Positions 15,869 through 24,856 are shown, counted from the stretch's first letter. The stretch is 64,000 nt of DNA from JASJAR01 sp038530285 (GCA_038530285.1 JBCBCY010000016.1:17724-81723); one strand, 5' to 3'. The notes: a model not told the origin generated them from the letters alone. Numbers and translations are program-made.

Positions 15869-16627
15869 ATGACACTTCCACGAACACCCTCCTTCCGGCT
15901 GGACGGCAAGCGCGCGTTGGTGACCGGCGCGTCGCGGGGCATCGGGCTGGGCTGTGCGGTCGCACTTGCCGAAGCGGGCGCTGATGTGGTGATGGCCGCC
16001 CGAGGGGGGACCGCGTTGGAAGACGCGGCCGCCGCCCTTCAAGGCTTGGGCCACAGCGCCCGGCCGGTGGTGCTGGACGTGACCGATCACGACGCCGTCA
16101 CCCGGCTGATGCTGGGGGCCGAACCCTACGACATCTTGTGCAATTCGGCCGGCATGGCGCGCCATGGCCCGGCGCTGATGACCGCTAGGGCCGATTTCCA
16201 AGATGTCATGGCGCTGAATGTCGAAGCGGCCTATTTTCTGGCCCAGGCGGCGGCGAGCCAGATGCGCGGGCGCGGCGGGTCAATCATCCAGATCTCATCG
16301 CAGATGGGCCATGTGGGCGGGATTGACCGGGCGGTCTACGCGGCCACCAAACACGCGGTCGAAGGCATGACCAAATCCATGGCCATCGAATGGGGGCCCG
16401 ACAACATCCGCGTCAATACGATCTGCCCGACCTTCATCAAGACCCCGCTGACCGCCGCCACCTTTGCCGACCCCGAAAAGCGCGCCTGGATCGAAGCCAA
16501 GATCAAACTGCCCCGCATCGGCGAGGTCGAAGATATCATGGGCGCGGTCGTCTTTCTGGCCTCTGACGCGTCGGCCATGGTTACCGGCACCTCCCTTTTA
16601 ATCGATGGCGGCTGGACAGCAGGATGA
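15869..16627 (+). CDS. SDR-family NAD(P)-dependent oxidoreductase
   Basis: Encodes 252 aa with a classical short-chain dehydrogenase fold: cofactor motif TGASRGIG (19-26), NSAG (92-95), catalytic Ser143/144, Tyr157 and Lys161 (YAATK), and the C-terminal TGTSLLIDGGW. It would oxidise or reduce a hydroxyl/keto group in the cytoplasm. It is the first gene of a plus-strand cluster whose next two genes overlap each other by 4 nt (stop/start ATGA), so all are probably co-transcribed. The LacI regulator as second gene suggests the substrate is a small, sugar-like or organic-acid compound. Confidence 0.93.
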   Translation: MTLPRTPSFRLDGKRALVTGASRGIGLGCAVALAEAGADVVMAARGGTALEDAAAALQGLGHSARPVVLDVTDHDAVTRLMLGAEPYDILCNSAGMARHGPALMTARADFQDVMALNVEAAYFLAQAAASQMRGRGGSIIQISSQMGHVGGIDRAVYAATKHAVEGMTKSMAIEWGPDNIRVNTICPTFIKTPLTAATFADPEKRAWIEAKIKLPRIGEVEDIMGAVVFLASDASAMVTGTSLLIDGGWTAG

Positions 16628-17634
16628 GCACAAGGCGCACCACTAGTCAGGACGTGGCCGAACACGCAGGTGTCAGCCAATCGGCGGTCAGCCGGGTGTT
16701 CACGCCGGGGGCCTCGGTGTCCAAGAAAATGGCCGACCGGGTGCGCGCCTCGGCCACGGCGCTGGGGTACCGGCCCAATGTGCTGGCGCGCTCGCTGATC
16801 ACCGGGCAATCGCGGATCATCGGGCTGGTGGTGTCGTATCTCGACAATCAGTTCTACCCCGAGGCGCTGGAACGCCTCAGCCGGGGCCTGCAGGCGCGCG
16901 GCTATCATGTGCTGGTGTTCATGAGCCAGGATGGCGAGGATCTGGACGAAGTCATTCAGGAAATCCTCGATTATCAGGTCGACGGGATCGTCATGGCCTC
17001 TGTGGCGATGTCTGACGGGCTCGCCGCGCGCTGCGAAGCGGCGGGCAAACCGGTGGTGTTGTTCAACCGCGGCCAGGACACAGACCGGGTGTCGCAGGTC
17101 ACCGCGGCCAATCGCACCGGCGGGGCCAAGGTGGCCGATCTTCTGGTGGCGGGGGGCCATGCGCGGATCGCCCATATCTCAGGCTGGCTCGGGGCGATGA
17201 CGGGGCGCGACCGGGCCGCAGGGTTCCGCGACCGCCTGGCCCATCACGGGGTCGACCTTGCGGGCGAGATGGACGGCGAGTACCGCCGCGACCGCGCTTC
17301 GGCGGCGGCGCGCGACCTGATGGCGGGGCCGCGCCCGGACGCGATTTTCGTCGGCAACGACGTGATGGCCTTTGCCGTGATGGACACGCTGCGGTTTGAA
17401 CTCGGTCTGTCGGTGCCGGGCGATGTGGCCATCGTCGGCTTTGACGATGTCGCCATGGCCGCCTGGCCCGCCTATGATCTGACCACCGTGCGCCAGCCCG
17501 CCGACCGTATGGTCACGGCCACGATCGACATGCTTCTGGGCCGCATCGACGACCCCGCCAGAACACCACAGAAACTTGAAATCGACGGTCCGCTGATCCA
17601 GCGCGGCTCGACCCGACCCGTGGAGGCACCATGA
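16624..17634 (+). CDS. LacI-family transcriptional regulator
   Basis: Encodes 336 aa. The N-terminal HTH (TSQDVAEHAGVSQSAVSRVF, about 7-26) is followed by the hinge and a periplasmic-binding-protein-like effector domain (IGLVVSYLDNQFYPEALE, then IFVGNDVMAFAVMD and VAIVGFDDV). It overlaps the SDR gene and the next gene by 4 nt each, so it is translationally coupled inside the catabolic operon and likely regulates it in response to a pathway metabolite. The effector is unknown. Confidence 0.95.
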   Translation: MSTRRTTSQDVAEHAGVSQSAVSRVFTPGASVSKKMADRVRASATALGYRPNVLARSLITGQSRIIGLVVSYLDNQFYPEALERLSRGLQARGYHVLVFMSQDGEDLDEVIQEILDYQVDGIVMASVAMSDGLAARCEAAGKPVVLFNRGQDTDRVSQVTAANRTGGAKVADLLVAGGHARIAHISGWLGAMTGRDRAAGFRDRLAHHGVDLAGEMDGEYRRDRASAAARDLMAGPRPDAIFVGNDVMAFAVMDTLRFELGLSVPGDVAIVGFDDVAMAAWPAYDLTTVRQPADRMVTATIDMLLGRIDDPARTPQKLEIDGPLIQRGSTRPVEAP

Positions 17635-18593
17635 AAGCAGGCGACAACCGGTGGAAGGATTTCCCCGATTACATCTTGGGCATCACCCGCGAAATCTGGG
17701 AGGATCGCGGTCTGACCCCCAAGATGAAGGAATACTACCACCCCGATTGCGTCGTGCGCTCGCCCGGGGGCGGGGTGGCGGTGGGCGAGCCGCAGATGAC
17801 CGCACTCACCTTGGCCACGCTCGCCACCTTTCCCGACCGCCAGCTTTACGGCGAAGACGTGATCTGGTCGGGCGACACCGACGCCGGCATGCTCTCGTCC
17901 CATCGGCTCTATTCCGAAGCCACGCATCTCGGCCACGGCGCCTTCGGGCCGCCCACCGGCAAACGCCTGCGGTTTCGCATCATTGCCGATTGTTTTGCCC
18001 ATGACGGGATGATTTCCGATGAATGGCTGGTGCGCGACAACGGCGCGATCGTGCGTCAGTTGGGCCATGCCCCCGAAGACTGGGCGCGCGCGGAACTGGC
18101 CGCCGGCCGGGGCACCACGCCCCTGACCCCGGCCACCGACCGGGCGGGGCCTTACACAGGGCGCGGCAATGACCATCCCATGGGCGCCAGGCTGGCCGAT
18201 ATCCTGACCCGGATGATGGCAGGCGATTTCGCCGTCATCGAAGAGGCATACGACCGGGCAGCGGTGCTGGAATACCCCGGCGGTGCCAGCGCGCGGTCCT
18301 GGCAGGGGGCAGATCGGCACTGGCTGCCTCTGATGGCGTCCTTTCCCGGCGCCGCGTTCGAGATCCACCATGTCATCGGGCGCGACGACGCGGACATGGC
18401 GCCGCGCGCGGCCGTGCGCTGGTCGCTCACCGGCACCCATGATGGCCCCGGCCCCTTTGGCCCCGCCACCGGGGCGCGCGTGCATATCATGGGGATCACC
18501 CATGCGGAATTCGGCCCCTGGGGGCTCCGCCGCGAATGGACGGTCTATGACGAAGTGGCCGTTTGGACTCAGATCGTGCAGGGGGCGGGTTAA
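17631..18593 (+). CDS. Double SnoaL-like (NTF2-fold) protein
   Basis: Encodes 320 aa that appear to contain two NTF2-like/SnoaL-like units: about 5-150 (EYYHPDCVVRSPGGG, HRLYSEATHLGHGAFGPPTGK) and about 180-318 (YDRAAVLEYPGGASARSW, then TGTHDGPGPFGPATGARVHIMG). SnoaL-like proteins act as cyclases, isomerases or dehydratases, or simply bind ligands. It sits between the regulator and the MetE-like gene, coupled to the former by a 4-nt overlap, so it probably acts in the same pathway. The reaction cannot be named from sequence. Confidence 0.75.
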   Translation: MKAGDNRWKDFPDYILGITREIWEDRGLTPKMKEYYHPDCVVRSPGGGVAVGEPQMTALTLATLATFPDRQLYGEDVIWSGDTDAGMLSSHRLYSEATHLGHGAFGPPTGKRLRFRIIADCFAHDGMISDEWLVRDNGAIVRQLGHAPEDWARAELAAGRGTTPLTPATDRAGPYTGRGNDHPMGARLADILTRMMAGDFAVIEEAYDRAAVLEYPGGASARSWQGADRHWLPLMASFPGAAFEIHHVIGRDDADMAPRAAVRWSLTGTHDGPGPFGPATGARVHIMGITHAEFGPWGLRREWTVYDEVAVWTQIVQGAG

Positions 18594-18663
18594 CCCCTTG
18601 CGCGGGGCCTTTGCTGCGTGGCACGGTGTTGGAAAGAAAGACAAAAACGGGAGAGAGCAGGGG

Positions 18664-19794
18664 ATGGGCAAAATCAAATCGACCCATGTGGGCAGTTTGC
18701 CCCGCAGCCAGACGGTCGTCGATTTCATCTTTGCGCGCGAACGCGGACAGGACTACGACGCCGCCGCCTGCGATGCCGCCATGGCGCAGGCGGTGGACGA
18801 GGTCGTGCGCCGCCAGGTCGAGGCCGGGATCGACATTGTGTCAGACGGCGAAACCTCCAAGATCAGCTACGCCACCTATGTCAAAGACCGCTACACCGGG
18901 TTTGATGGCGACAGCCCCCGCAATGCGCCCGCTGACCTCAAGCTCTTCCCGTCGTTCCTGAAACGGCTCGCCGATGACGGCGGCACGCCGAAATACGCGC
19001 GCCCCATGTGCGTGGGCGAGGTCAAATCCAAAGGCCAGGGCGAGTTGCAAAGGGACATCGCGAACCTGCACGCCGCAATGGACAAACACGGCGCTGACCA
19101 GGGCTTCATGAATGCCGCGTCCCCCGGTGTGATCTCGCTGTTCTTGCAGAACGATTACTACCCCGACCGCGCAGCCTATCTGGCGGCTCTGGCCGATGCG
19201 ATGGCCGAAGAATACCGCACCATCGTCGATGCAGGCCTGCACTTGCAGCTCGATTGCCCTGATCTGGCCCTGTCGCGGCACATGCTCTTTCAGGACCTCA
19301 CGGATGCTGAGTTCATCGCGGTGGCCGAAACCCATGTCGCGGCGCTGAACCAGGCGCTTGCGGGCATCGATCCGGCCAAGGTGCGCGTCCATATCTGCTG
19401 GGGCAATTACGAAGGCCCCCATGTCTGCGACATCGACATGGACACGGTTTTCCCGACGCTGATGAAAGTCGGCGCGCGCCATGTGCTTTTTGAAACCTCC
19501 AACCCGCGCCATGCCCATGAATGGGCCGTGTTCCGCGACCGCAAGGCCGAGGTGCCCGACGACAAAATCCTGATCCCCGGCGTGGTGGATACGACCACCA
19601 ACTTTGTCGAACACCCAGACCTGGTGGCCGAACGGGTCGCGCGCTTTGTCGACATCTTCGGGGCCGACCGGGTGATCGCAGGGTCTGATTGCGGCTTTGG
19701 CACCTTCGCAGGGTTCGGCGCGGTGGACCCCGAAATCGCCTGGGCGAAACTTGCAACCCTGTCAGAAGGCGCGCGCCGCGCGGGGGCGGCGTGA
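18664..19794 (+). CDS. MetE C-terminal-domain-like zinc methyltransferase / CoM-transferase superfamily enzyme
   Basis: Encodes 376 aa from the ATG at 18664, preceded by GGAGAG. HVGSLPR (8-14) and DGE (61-63) are hallmarks of the cobalamin-independent methionine synthase catalytic barrel. Zinc ligands of the HxC...C type are visible: His243, Cys245 (VHICWG) and Cys343 (GSDCGFG). The N-terminal half of full MetE is absent, so this is a stand-alone thiol-alkylating barrel as in single-domain MetE homologues and epoxyalkane:CoM transferases. It lies in a catabolic cluster with an SDR and two hydrolases, not with methionine genes. Alternative roles are methyl transfer to a thiol or thiol conjugation of an electrophile. 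Confidence 0.8.
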   Translation: MGKIKSTHVGSLPRSQTVVDFIFARERGQDYDAAACDAAMAQAVDEVVRRQVEAGIDIVSDGETSKISYATYVKDRYTGFDGDSPRNAPADLKLFPSFLKRLADDGGTPKYARPMCVGEVKSKGQGELQRDIANLHAAMDKHGADQGFMNAASPGVISLFLQNDYYPDRAAYLAALADAMAEEYRTIVDAGLHLQLDCPDLALSRHMLFQDLTDAEFIAVAETHVAALNQALAGIDPAKVRVHICWGNYEGPHVCDIDMDTVFPTLMKVGARHVLFETSNPRHAHEWAVFRDRKAEVPDDKILIPGVVDTTTNFVEHPDLVAERVARFVDIFGADRVIAGSDCGFGTFAGFGAVDPEIAWAKLATLSEGARRAGAA

Positions 19795-20501
19795 TGGCCG
19801 AACCCCTTGTCCTGCTGCCCGGCATGATGTGCGACGCGCGGCTGTTCGCGCCCCAGATCGCGGCGTTTTCGGGCCAGCGCGCGGTCCATGTGGCCCCGAT
19901 GCACGGCGACAGCATCGAAGACATCGCCGCCCGCGTGATTGCAGATGCGCCGCCCAACTTTGCGCTCGCGGGCCTGTCGATGGGCGGGATCGTGGCGATG
20001 GAGATCCTCCGCCAGGCGCCCGACATGGTCAGCCGTGTGGCCTTTCTTGACACCAACCCCAAATCCGAACTGCCTGACGTGGCCGCCGCCCGCGACCCCC
20101 AGATTGCCCTGGTCAAAGCCGGTCGGCTCGAAGACGTGATGCGTGATGAGATGAAGCCGCGCTACCTCGCACCGGGGCCCAAACGGATCGAGGTGTTGAA
20201 CATCGTGATGGACATGGCCCGCGCCCTGGGGCCCGATCTGTTCATCAGCCAGTCGCGCGCGCTGATGCGCCGGCCCGACAGTGTTGAAACGCTGAAGGCG
20301 CTGGCGGTCCCCGCGCTGGTGCTCTGCGGCAGCCACGACACGGTCTGCCCCGTCGAACGCCACGAATTCATGGCCGGGATCATCCCCAATGCGACGCTGG
20401 AAATCATCGAAGACGCAGGCCACCTGCCCACCCTTGAACAGCCCGACGCGACCACCGCCGCGCTGGACCGCTGGCTGCACGACCGCCTGCTGTTGAGCTA
20501 G
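19794..20501 (+). CDS. Alpha/beta-fold hydrolase
   Basis: Encodes 235 aa; its ATG overlaps the stop of the MetE-like gene by one nt (TGATG), indicating coupled translation. The nucleophile elbow GLSMGG places Ser62; the acid lies in CGSHDTVCPVERH and the catalytic His in DAGHLPTLEQP near the C-terminus, with the oxyanion region LLPGMMCD at the start. It would cleave an ester, thioester or C-C bond in the cytoplasm. Position at the end of the coupled gene string suggests a late step of the same pathway. Confidence 0.92.
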   Translation: MAEPLVLLPGMMCDARLFAPQIAAFSGQRAVHVAPMHGDSIEDIAARVIADAPPNFALAGLSMGGIVAMEILRQAPDMVSRVAFLDTNPKSELPDVAAARDPQIALVKAGRLEDVMRDEMKPRYLAPGPKRIEVLNIVMDMARALGPDLFISQSRALMRRPDSVETLKALAVPALVLCGSHDTVCPVERHEFMAGIIPNATLEIIEDAGHLPTLEQPDATTAALDRWLHDRLLLS

Positions 20502-20585
20502 GCAAGCCGCCGCCTGACGCAAAAAATTGATTTCGCGCGTCAGGGATTCGGGCGCAGGGTGGGGCGATCCCAACAGGAGAGCCCC

Positions 20586-21494
20586 ATGCCCGACACCGCC
20601 CCCCAAACCGCCCGCAAAAAGGCCAGCGACTTCGACCAGCGCATTCTGGAAATTTTCGACGGCTACGTGCACGGCAAAATGTCCAAGCGCGCCTTCATGC
20701 GCGAGGCGGGAAAATACGCCGCCGCCGGGGTCACAGGCGCGATGATCCTGGAACAATTGCAGCCCAATTACGCCTACGCCCAGCAGGTCGCACCCGATGA
20801 TCCAGAAATCGTCACGCAGGTGGCCGAATACGACAGCCCCGACGGGCACGGCACGATCCGGGGGCTGATGGCACAGCCCGCGGGCGTCGACGGCCCGCTG
20901 CCCGCGGTGCTGGTGGTCCACGAAAACCGTGGGCTGAACCCCTATATCGAAGACGTGGTGCGCCGGGCGGCCAAGGCGGGCTATCTGGCGTTCGGGCCCG
21001 ATGGGCTGACCCCGCTGGGGGGCTATCCGGGCACCGATGAGGAAGGCCGCGAGATGCAGCGCTCGCTCGATGGTGCCAAACTGATGGCAGACTTCTTTGC
21101 GGCCTTTGAATACTTGCGCGATCACGACGGATCGACCGGCAAGGTCGGCGCCGTGGGCTTTTGCTACGGGGGTGGTGTGTGCAACGCGCTGGCGGTGGCC
21201 TATCCGGACCTGGCCGCCTCCGTGCCGTTTTACGGCCGGCAAGCCGCGGCCGAAGATGTGCCTGGCATCATGGCCCCGCTTCTTATTCAATACGCCGGCC
21301 TCGATGAGCGTATAAACGCAGGCTGGCCCGCCTATTCAGAAGCGCTGGCGGCCAACCAAAAAGAGTTCAGCGTGCATTTTTACCCCGATGTGAACCATGG
21401 CTTTCACAACGACACGACACCGCGCTACGACGAAGAGGCCGCGATGCTGGCCTGGGACCGGACGCTGGCGTTCTTTGGCGAACATCTCGCCTGA
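20586..21494 (+). CDS. Dienelactone hydrolase family protein
   Basis: Encodes 302 aa from the ATG at 20586, with ACAGGAGAG upstream. The dienelactone hydrolase triad is visible: Cys193 (GFCYGGG), Asp240 and His271 (VNHGFHND), plus Glu113 in HENRG that supports the Cys. A helical extension of about 75 residues precedes the core and contains GKMSKRAFMREAGKYAAAGVTGAMI, which resembles a Tat-like or membrane-targeting stretch, as in YghX-type homologues. It may therefore act outside the cytoplasm. The gap of 84 bp to the previous gene leaves room for its own promoter. Confidence 0.88.
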   Translation: MPDTAPQTARKKASDFDQRILEIFDGYVHGKMSKRAFMREAGKYAAAGVTGAMILEQLQPNYAYAQQVAPDDPEIVTQVAEYDSPDGHGTIRGLMAQPAGVDGPLPAVLVVHENRGLNPYIEDVVRRAAKAGYLAFGPDGLTPLGGYPGTDEEGREMQRSLDGAKLMADFFAAFEYLRDHDGSTGKVGAVGFCYGGGVCNALAVAYPDLAASVPFYGRQAAAEDVPGIMAPLLIQYAGLDERINAGWPAYSEALAANQKEFSVHFYPDVNHGFHNDTTPRYDEEAAMLAWDRTLAFFGEHLA

Positions 21495-21500
21495 GGGGGG

Positions 21501-21543
21501 CGGGATTTTCAAAAATCCCGGATGCGATTTTTTCAAAAATCGC
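21501..21543. terminator. Tandem hairpins between converging genes (bidirectional terminator)
   Basis: Two 20-nt near-perfect palindromes, CGGGATTTTC/AAAAATCCCG (21501-21520) and GCGATTTTTT/CAAAAATCGC (21524-21543), each have GC arms and A/T cores and so give a U-rich side on both strands. They lie between the dienelactone hydrolase and phaZ 3' ends. Confidence 0.65.
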
Positions 21544-21554
21544 GCGCCCCGGCG

Positions 21555-22814
21555 TCAGGCGGATTTACGGGACCGACGCGGTCGGGGCGTGTTTTGGTCG
21601 ATAAAGTCCAACACCAGCGGGCGGATGTTGTTGCGCCATGATTTGCCCGCGAAAATCCCGTAGTGCCCCGCGCCCGGTTCCAGGTGCGCGGCCTTCTTTT
21701 CGTCCGGCAGGCCGGTCAAGAGGTCAAGGGCGGCCAGACATTGACCGGGTGCCGAGATATCGTCGCGCTCGCCTTCCACGACCTTGACGGCCACATCCGT
21801 GATTTTCTCGAAATCCACCGGCACGCCGCGAATGCTGAACGCGTTGCGGGCAATTTCGCGGCCTTTGAAAATACGCTCCACCGTCGACAGATAGAACTCC
21901 GCCGTCATGTCCATCACGGCAAGGTATTCATCATAAAACCGGTTGTGCTTGTCGAAATCATGCGCCTCGCCTTTGGCGGCGGCGAAAATCTGGTTGTAAA
22001 AGGCCGTGGCGTGCTTTTCGCCGTTCATCGACATGAACGAGGCCAGCTGCAACAGCCCGGGGTAGACCATGCGGCCCACACCGGCGTATTTGAAGCCCAC
22101 GCGCTGGGTCACGCTTTCTTCCAACTGGCCCATGGTCACCCGGCGGCCAAAGTCGGTCACGTCTGTTGGGTTGGCGTCCGGGTCCACCGGCCCGCCGATC
22201 AGCGTCAGCGAGCGGGGCTGGGCCTTGGGCTTTTCGGCGGCCAGATAGGCGGTGGCGGCCAGCGCCAGGGGAACGGGCTGGCACACCGCGATCACGTTGA
22301 TCTCGGGGCCCAGATAATCCATGAAATCCACCAGATAGTCGGTGTAGTCTTCGATGTCGAACTTGCCCACGCTGACCGGAATGTCGCGCGCATTGTGCCA
22401 ATCGGTGATCCAGACATCGGCATCGGGCAACAACGACTGCACGGTCGAACGCAGCAGGGTCGCGTAATGGCCCGACATCGGGGCGACCAGCAGCACCTTG
22501 CGCGCCATCGGTGCGCGGCCGGCAACCTCAAACCGGATCAGATCGCCAAACGGGCGGCTGACATCAGTCTGGACCGTGACCACATGATCGCGGCCATCTT
22601 CGGTCACCAGCGTATCAATGCCCCAGCCGGGCTTGACGACCATGCGCGAAAACGTCCGTTCCGTCACCTCCCCCCAGGCGGCGAGCATCTGGAAAGCGGG
22701 GTTCGGGACCAGACCCGTCGCGGGGTAGGACCCCATCGCCTTTGCCGTCGCCCCGAGCCATTGATTGGTGTTTCGGACCGTCTCCATCAGGTCGTAGGTG
22801 ACCATGTACCGCAT
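21555..22814 (-). CDS. phaZ: Intracellular polyhydroxyalkanoate depolymerase
   Basis: Encodes 419 aa. The nucleophile elbow contains Cys instead of Ser (VCQPVP, Cys178), the hallmark of intracellular PHB depolymerases of the PhaZ1 type. Other family segments are VLLVAPMSGHYATLLRSTV, ITDWHNARDIP and LEPGAGHYGIFAGKSWR, the last carrying the catalytic His. The very C-terminus is Arg-rich. It degrades stored PHA granules to 3-hydroxyacids. It is divergent from phaC across 121 bp, the standard alphaproteobacterial arrangement. Confidence 0.95.
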   Translation of the reverse strand: MRYMVTYDLMETVRNTNQWLGATAKAMGSYPATGLVPNPAFQMLAAWGEVTERTFSRMVVKPGWGIDTLVTEDGRDHVVTVQTDVSRPFGDLIRFEVAGRAPMARKVLLVAPMSGHYATLLRSTVQSLLPDADVWITDWHNARDIPVSVGKFDIEDYTDYLVDFMDYLGPEINVIAVCQPVPLALAATAYLAAEKPKAQPRSLTLIGGPVDPDANPTDVTDFGRRVTMGQLEESVTQRVGFKYAGVGRMVYPGLLQLASFMSMNGEKHATAFYNQIFAAAKGEAHDFDKHNRFYDEYLAVMDMTAEFYLSTVERIFKGREIARNAFSIRGVPVDFEKITDVAVKVVEGERDDISAPGQCLAALDLLTGLPDEKKAAHLEPGAGHYGIFAGKSWRNNIRPLVLDFIDQNTPRPRRSRKSA

Positions 22815-22903
22815 GAGACATTCCTTCGCGCAAAGCCGTTATGAACAAACGTCTCTTGGAACCTTAGCCCAAGCGGCGTTAAACTTGTGACAAGCCATGT
22901 TTT

Positions 22904-22914
22904 CTGCATGTGCA
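22904..22914. promoter_or_regulatory. Degenerate PhaR-type site between phaZ and phaC
   Basis: CTGCATGTGCA retains the left CTGC arm and part of the right arm of the CTGC-N3-GCAG motif seen twice at the phasin promoter. It lies about 22 bp upstream of phaC. This is a weak match and may not be bound. Confidence 0.3.
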
Positions 22915-22935
22915 AAGTAATGAGAAGTCCCTCAC

Positions 22936-24741
22936 ATGACAACCGATCCTGATACATCCGGCGAAAATCTTGAGAAATTGAACGCCAATCTTGAGAAAAT
23001 CGAGGATTTGTCGCAGCGTTTGGTGGCAGCTTTGTCTAATAAACGACCAGTTCGCCCATCGCTGCAGGCGCCCGGTCAGGACCTTATGGCAAAGGCCGCA
23101 GCCGCCTATATGGCCGAGATCATGGCCAATCCCGCAAAAATCGTCGAGCATCAGGTCGCCTATTGGGGCAAGGCGTTGAAACATTATGTCGCCGCGCAGC
23201 AACAGCTTGCGTCGGGCAAACTGGCCGCCCCCGAAGATGACAGCCCCGCCGACCGGCGCTTTTCGTCCGAGCTTTGGCAGACGCACCCCTATTTCAACTA
23301 CATCAAACAGCAGTACCTGTTTTCCGCCGAAGCCATCCGGACGGCGGCAGGCGATCTTGAAGGGCTCGATGCGCGCGACAAAAAGCGGGTGGAATATTTC
23401 TCCCAGCAGATCATCGACATGATGAGCCCCACGAATTTTCTGGCCACCAACCCCGATGCGCTGGCGCGCGCGGTGGAAACCGATGGGCAAAGCCTGGTGA
23501 ATGGCTTGCAGAACCTTGTGCGCGACATTGAAACCAATCACGGCGATGTGCAGGTCACGCTTGCTGATGATACGGCGTTTACGGTGGGCGAAAACCTTGC
23601 CACGACCGAAGGCGCGGTGGTGTTTCGCAACGCCATGTTCGAGCTGATCCAATACGCCCCCCGGACCGACAAGGTGCACGCGCGACCCCTCATCATCTTC
23701 CCACCCTGGATCAACAAGTTCTACATCCTCGATCTGAAGGAAAAAAACAGCCTGATCCGCTGGGTGGTCGATCAGGGCTTCACGCTGTTTGTGGTGTCCT
23801 GGCGCAACCCCGATCCGTCCTACCGCGACGTCGGCATCGGCGACTACATCGAAAACGGGTATCTCAAGGCCATCGAGGTGGTCAAAGACATCACCGGCGA
23901 ACCCAAGGTCAATACGGTGGGCTATTGCATCGCGGGCACGACCTTGTCGCTGACCCTGGCGTTGATGGCAAAGCGCGGCGACACATCCGTCGGCGCCGCG
24001 ACGCTGTTCACCACGCTGACGGATTTTTCCGATCAGGGCGAGGTGGGCGTGTTTCTGGACGACGATTTCGTCGACGGGATCGAAGCCGAAACCCAGGCCA
24101 CCGGCATCCTTGACAGTTTCTTCATGTCGCGGACCTTCAGCTTTCTGCGCTCGAACGATCTGATCTATCAGCCCGCGATCCGCTCTTACATGATGGGCGA
24201 GCAGCCCCCCGCCTTTGACCTTTTGTTCTGGAACGGCGATTCCACAAACCTGCCGGGGTGCATGGCCATCGAATACCTGCGTGGCCTGTGTCAGCGCGAC
24301 GAATTCGCCTCAACCGGGTTCAAGGTTTTGGGCGAGACGCTGCACGTCAAGGACATCAAGGTGCCGATGTTCGCGGTCGCCTGTGAGACCGACCATATCG
24401 CGTCCTGGACGGCCAGCTACACCGGTGTGCGCCAGATGGGGAGCCGGTCGAAAACCTTTGTGCTTTCAGAATCCGGTCACATCGCGGGGATCATCAATCC
24501 GCCGTCGAAAAAGAAATATGGCCACTACACCAATGACAGCTGGGCGGTGACGCCACAGGACTGGCAAGAGGCGTCCACCTTCAACGAAGGGTCCTGGTGG
24601 CCGCGTTGGGGCAGTTGGCTGGCCAAACGCTCGGGCAAGAAGATCGCCGCGCGCACCCCCGGCAGCAAAGCCTACCCCGTTCTGTGTGCGGCCCCAGGCA
24701 CCTATGTCGTCGAAGATCCTGCCGACCAGGTCGCCAGCTAG
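22936..24741 (+). CDS. phaC: Class I polyhydroxyalkanoate synthase
   Basis: Encodes 601 aa, the normal length of class I PhaC. The lipase-like box GYCIAGT carries catalytic Cys331; the Asp is in ACETDHIASW and the His in SESGHIAGI. Conserved Trp/Pro segments such as PPWINKFYILDL and FVVSWRNPDPSYRD are present. It polymerises 3-hydroxyacyl-CoA into PHA on the granule surface. No phaAB genes are in the window. The next gene is phasin phaP, with a PhaR-controlled promoter of its own. Confidence 0.97.
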   Translation: MTTDPDTSGENLEKLNANLEKIEDLSQRLVAALSNKRPVRPSLQAPGQDLMAKAAAAYMAEIMANPAKIVEHQVAYWGKALKHYVAAQQQLASGKLAAPEDDSPADRRFSSELWQTHPYFNYIKQQYLFSAEAIRTAAGDLEGLDARDKKRVEYFSQQIIDMMSPTNFLATNPDALARAVETDGQSLVNGLQNLVRDIETNHGDVQVTLADDTAFTVGENLATTEGAVVFRNAMFELIQYAPRTDKVHARPLIIFPPWINKFYILDLKEKNSLIRWVVDQGFTLFVVSWRNPDPSYRDVGIGDYIENGYLKAIEVVKDITGEPKVNTVGYCIAGTTLSLTLALMAKRGDTSVGAATLFTTLTDFSDQGEVGVFLDDDFVDGIEAETQATGILDSFFMSRTFSFLRSNDLIYQPAIRSYMMGEQPPAFDLLFWNGDSTNLPGCMAIEYLRGLCQRDEFASTGFKVLGETLHVKDIKVPMFAVACETDHIASWTASYTGVRQMGSRSKTFVLSESGHIAGIINPPSKKKYGHYTNDSWAVTPQDWQEASTFNEGSWWPRWGSWLAKRSGKKIAARTPGSKAYPVLCAAPGTYVVEDPADQVAS

Positions 24742-24747
24742 ACTTTT

Positions 24748-24758
24748 CTGCATCGCAG
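24748..24758. promoter_or_regulatory. PhaR operator 1 (phaP promoter)
   Basis: CTGCATCGCAG is an exact CTGC-N3-GCAG, the sequence reported to be bound by PhaR in Rhodobacter. It starts just after the phaC stop codon and lies 30 bp (about three helical turns) before the second copy. Confidence 0.75.
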
Positions 24759-24769
24759 CAAATTATCCC

Positions 24770-24800
24770 TTGCAATGCTGCGTCGCAGCATTCATATACA
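24770..24800 (+). promoter_or_regulatory. Putative phaP promoter
   Basis: TTGCAA (24770-24775) and TATACA (24795-24800) are separated by 19 bp; CATATA two bases upstream gives a 17-bp spacer. PhaR operator 2 lies between the two hexamers, so bound PhaR would block RNA polymerase. Confidence 0.45.
24778..24788. promoter_or_regulatory. PhaR operator 2 (phaP promoter)
   Basis: CTGCGTCGCAG, an exact CTGC-N3-GCAG inside a 17-nt perfect palindrome (24775-24791). It occupies the spacer of the probable phaP promoter. Confidence 0.8.
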
Positions 24801-24856
24801 TTGCAAGAGACGGGCAAAGCCTGCCTCAGACAGATTCGAGCTTAGGAGAAAGCCCA

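Noticed and set aside
18664..19794. Epoxyalkane:coenzyme M transferase
   Set aside because: Length and zinc-ligand pattern are compatible, but no coenzyme M biosynthesis genes or monooxygenase are near and the family is broad; kept only as an alternative.
19407..21290. 627-codon open frame on the minus strand
   Set aside because: Antisense to three genes with intact catalytic motifs; Arg/His/Gly-rich shadow composition.
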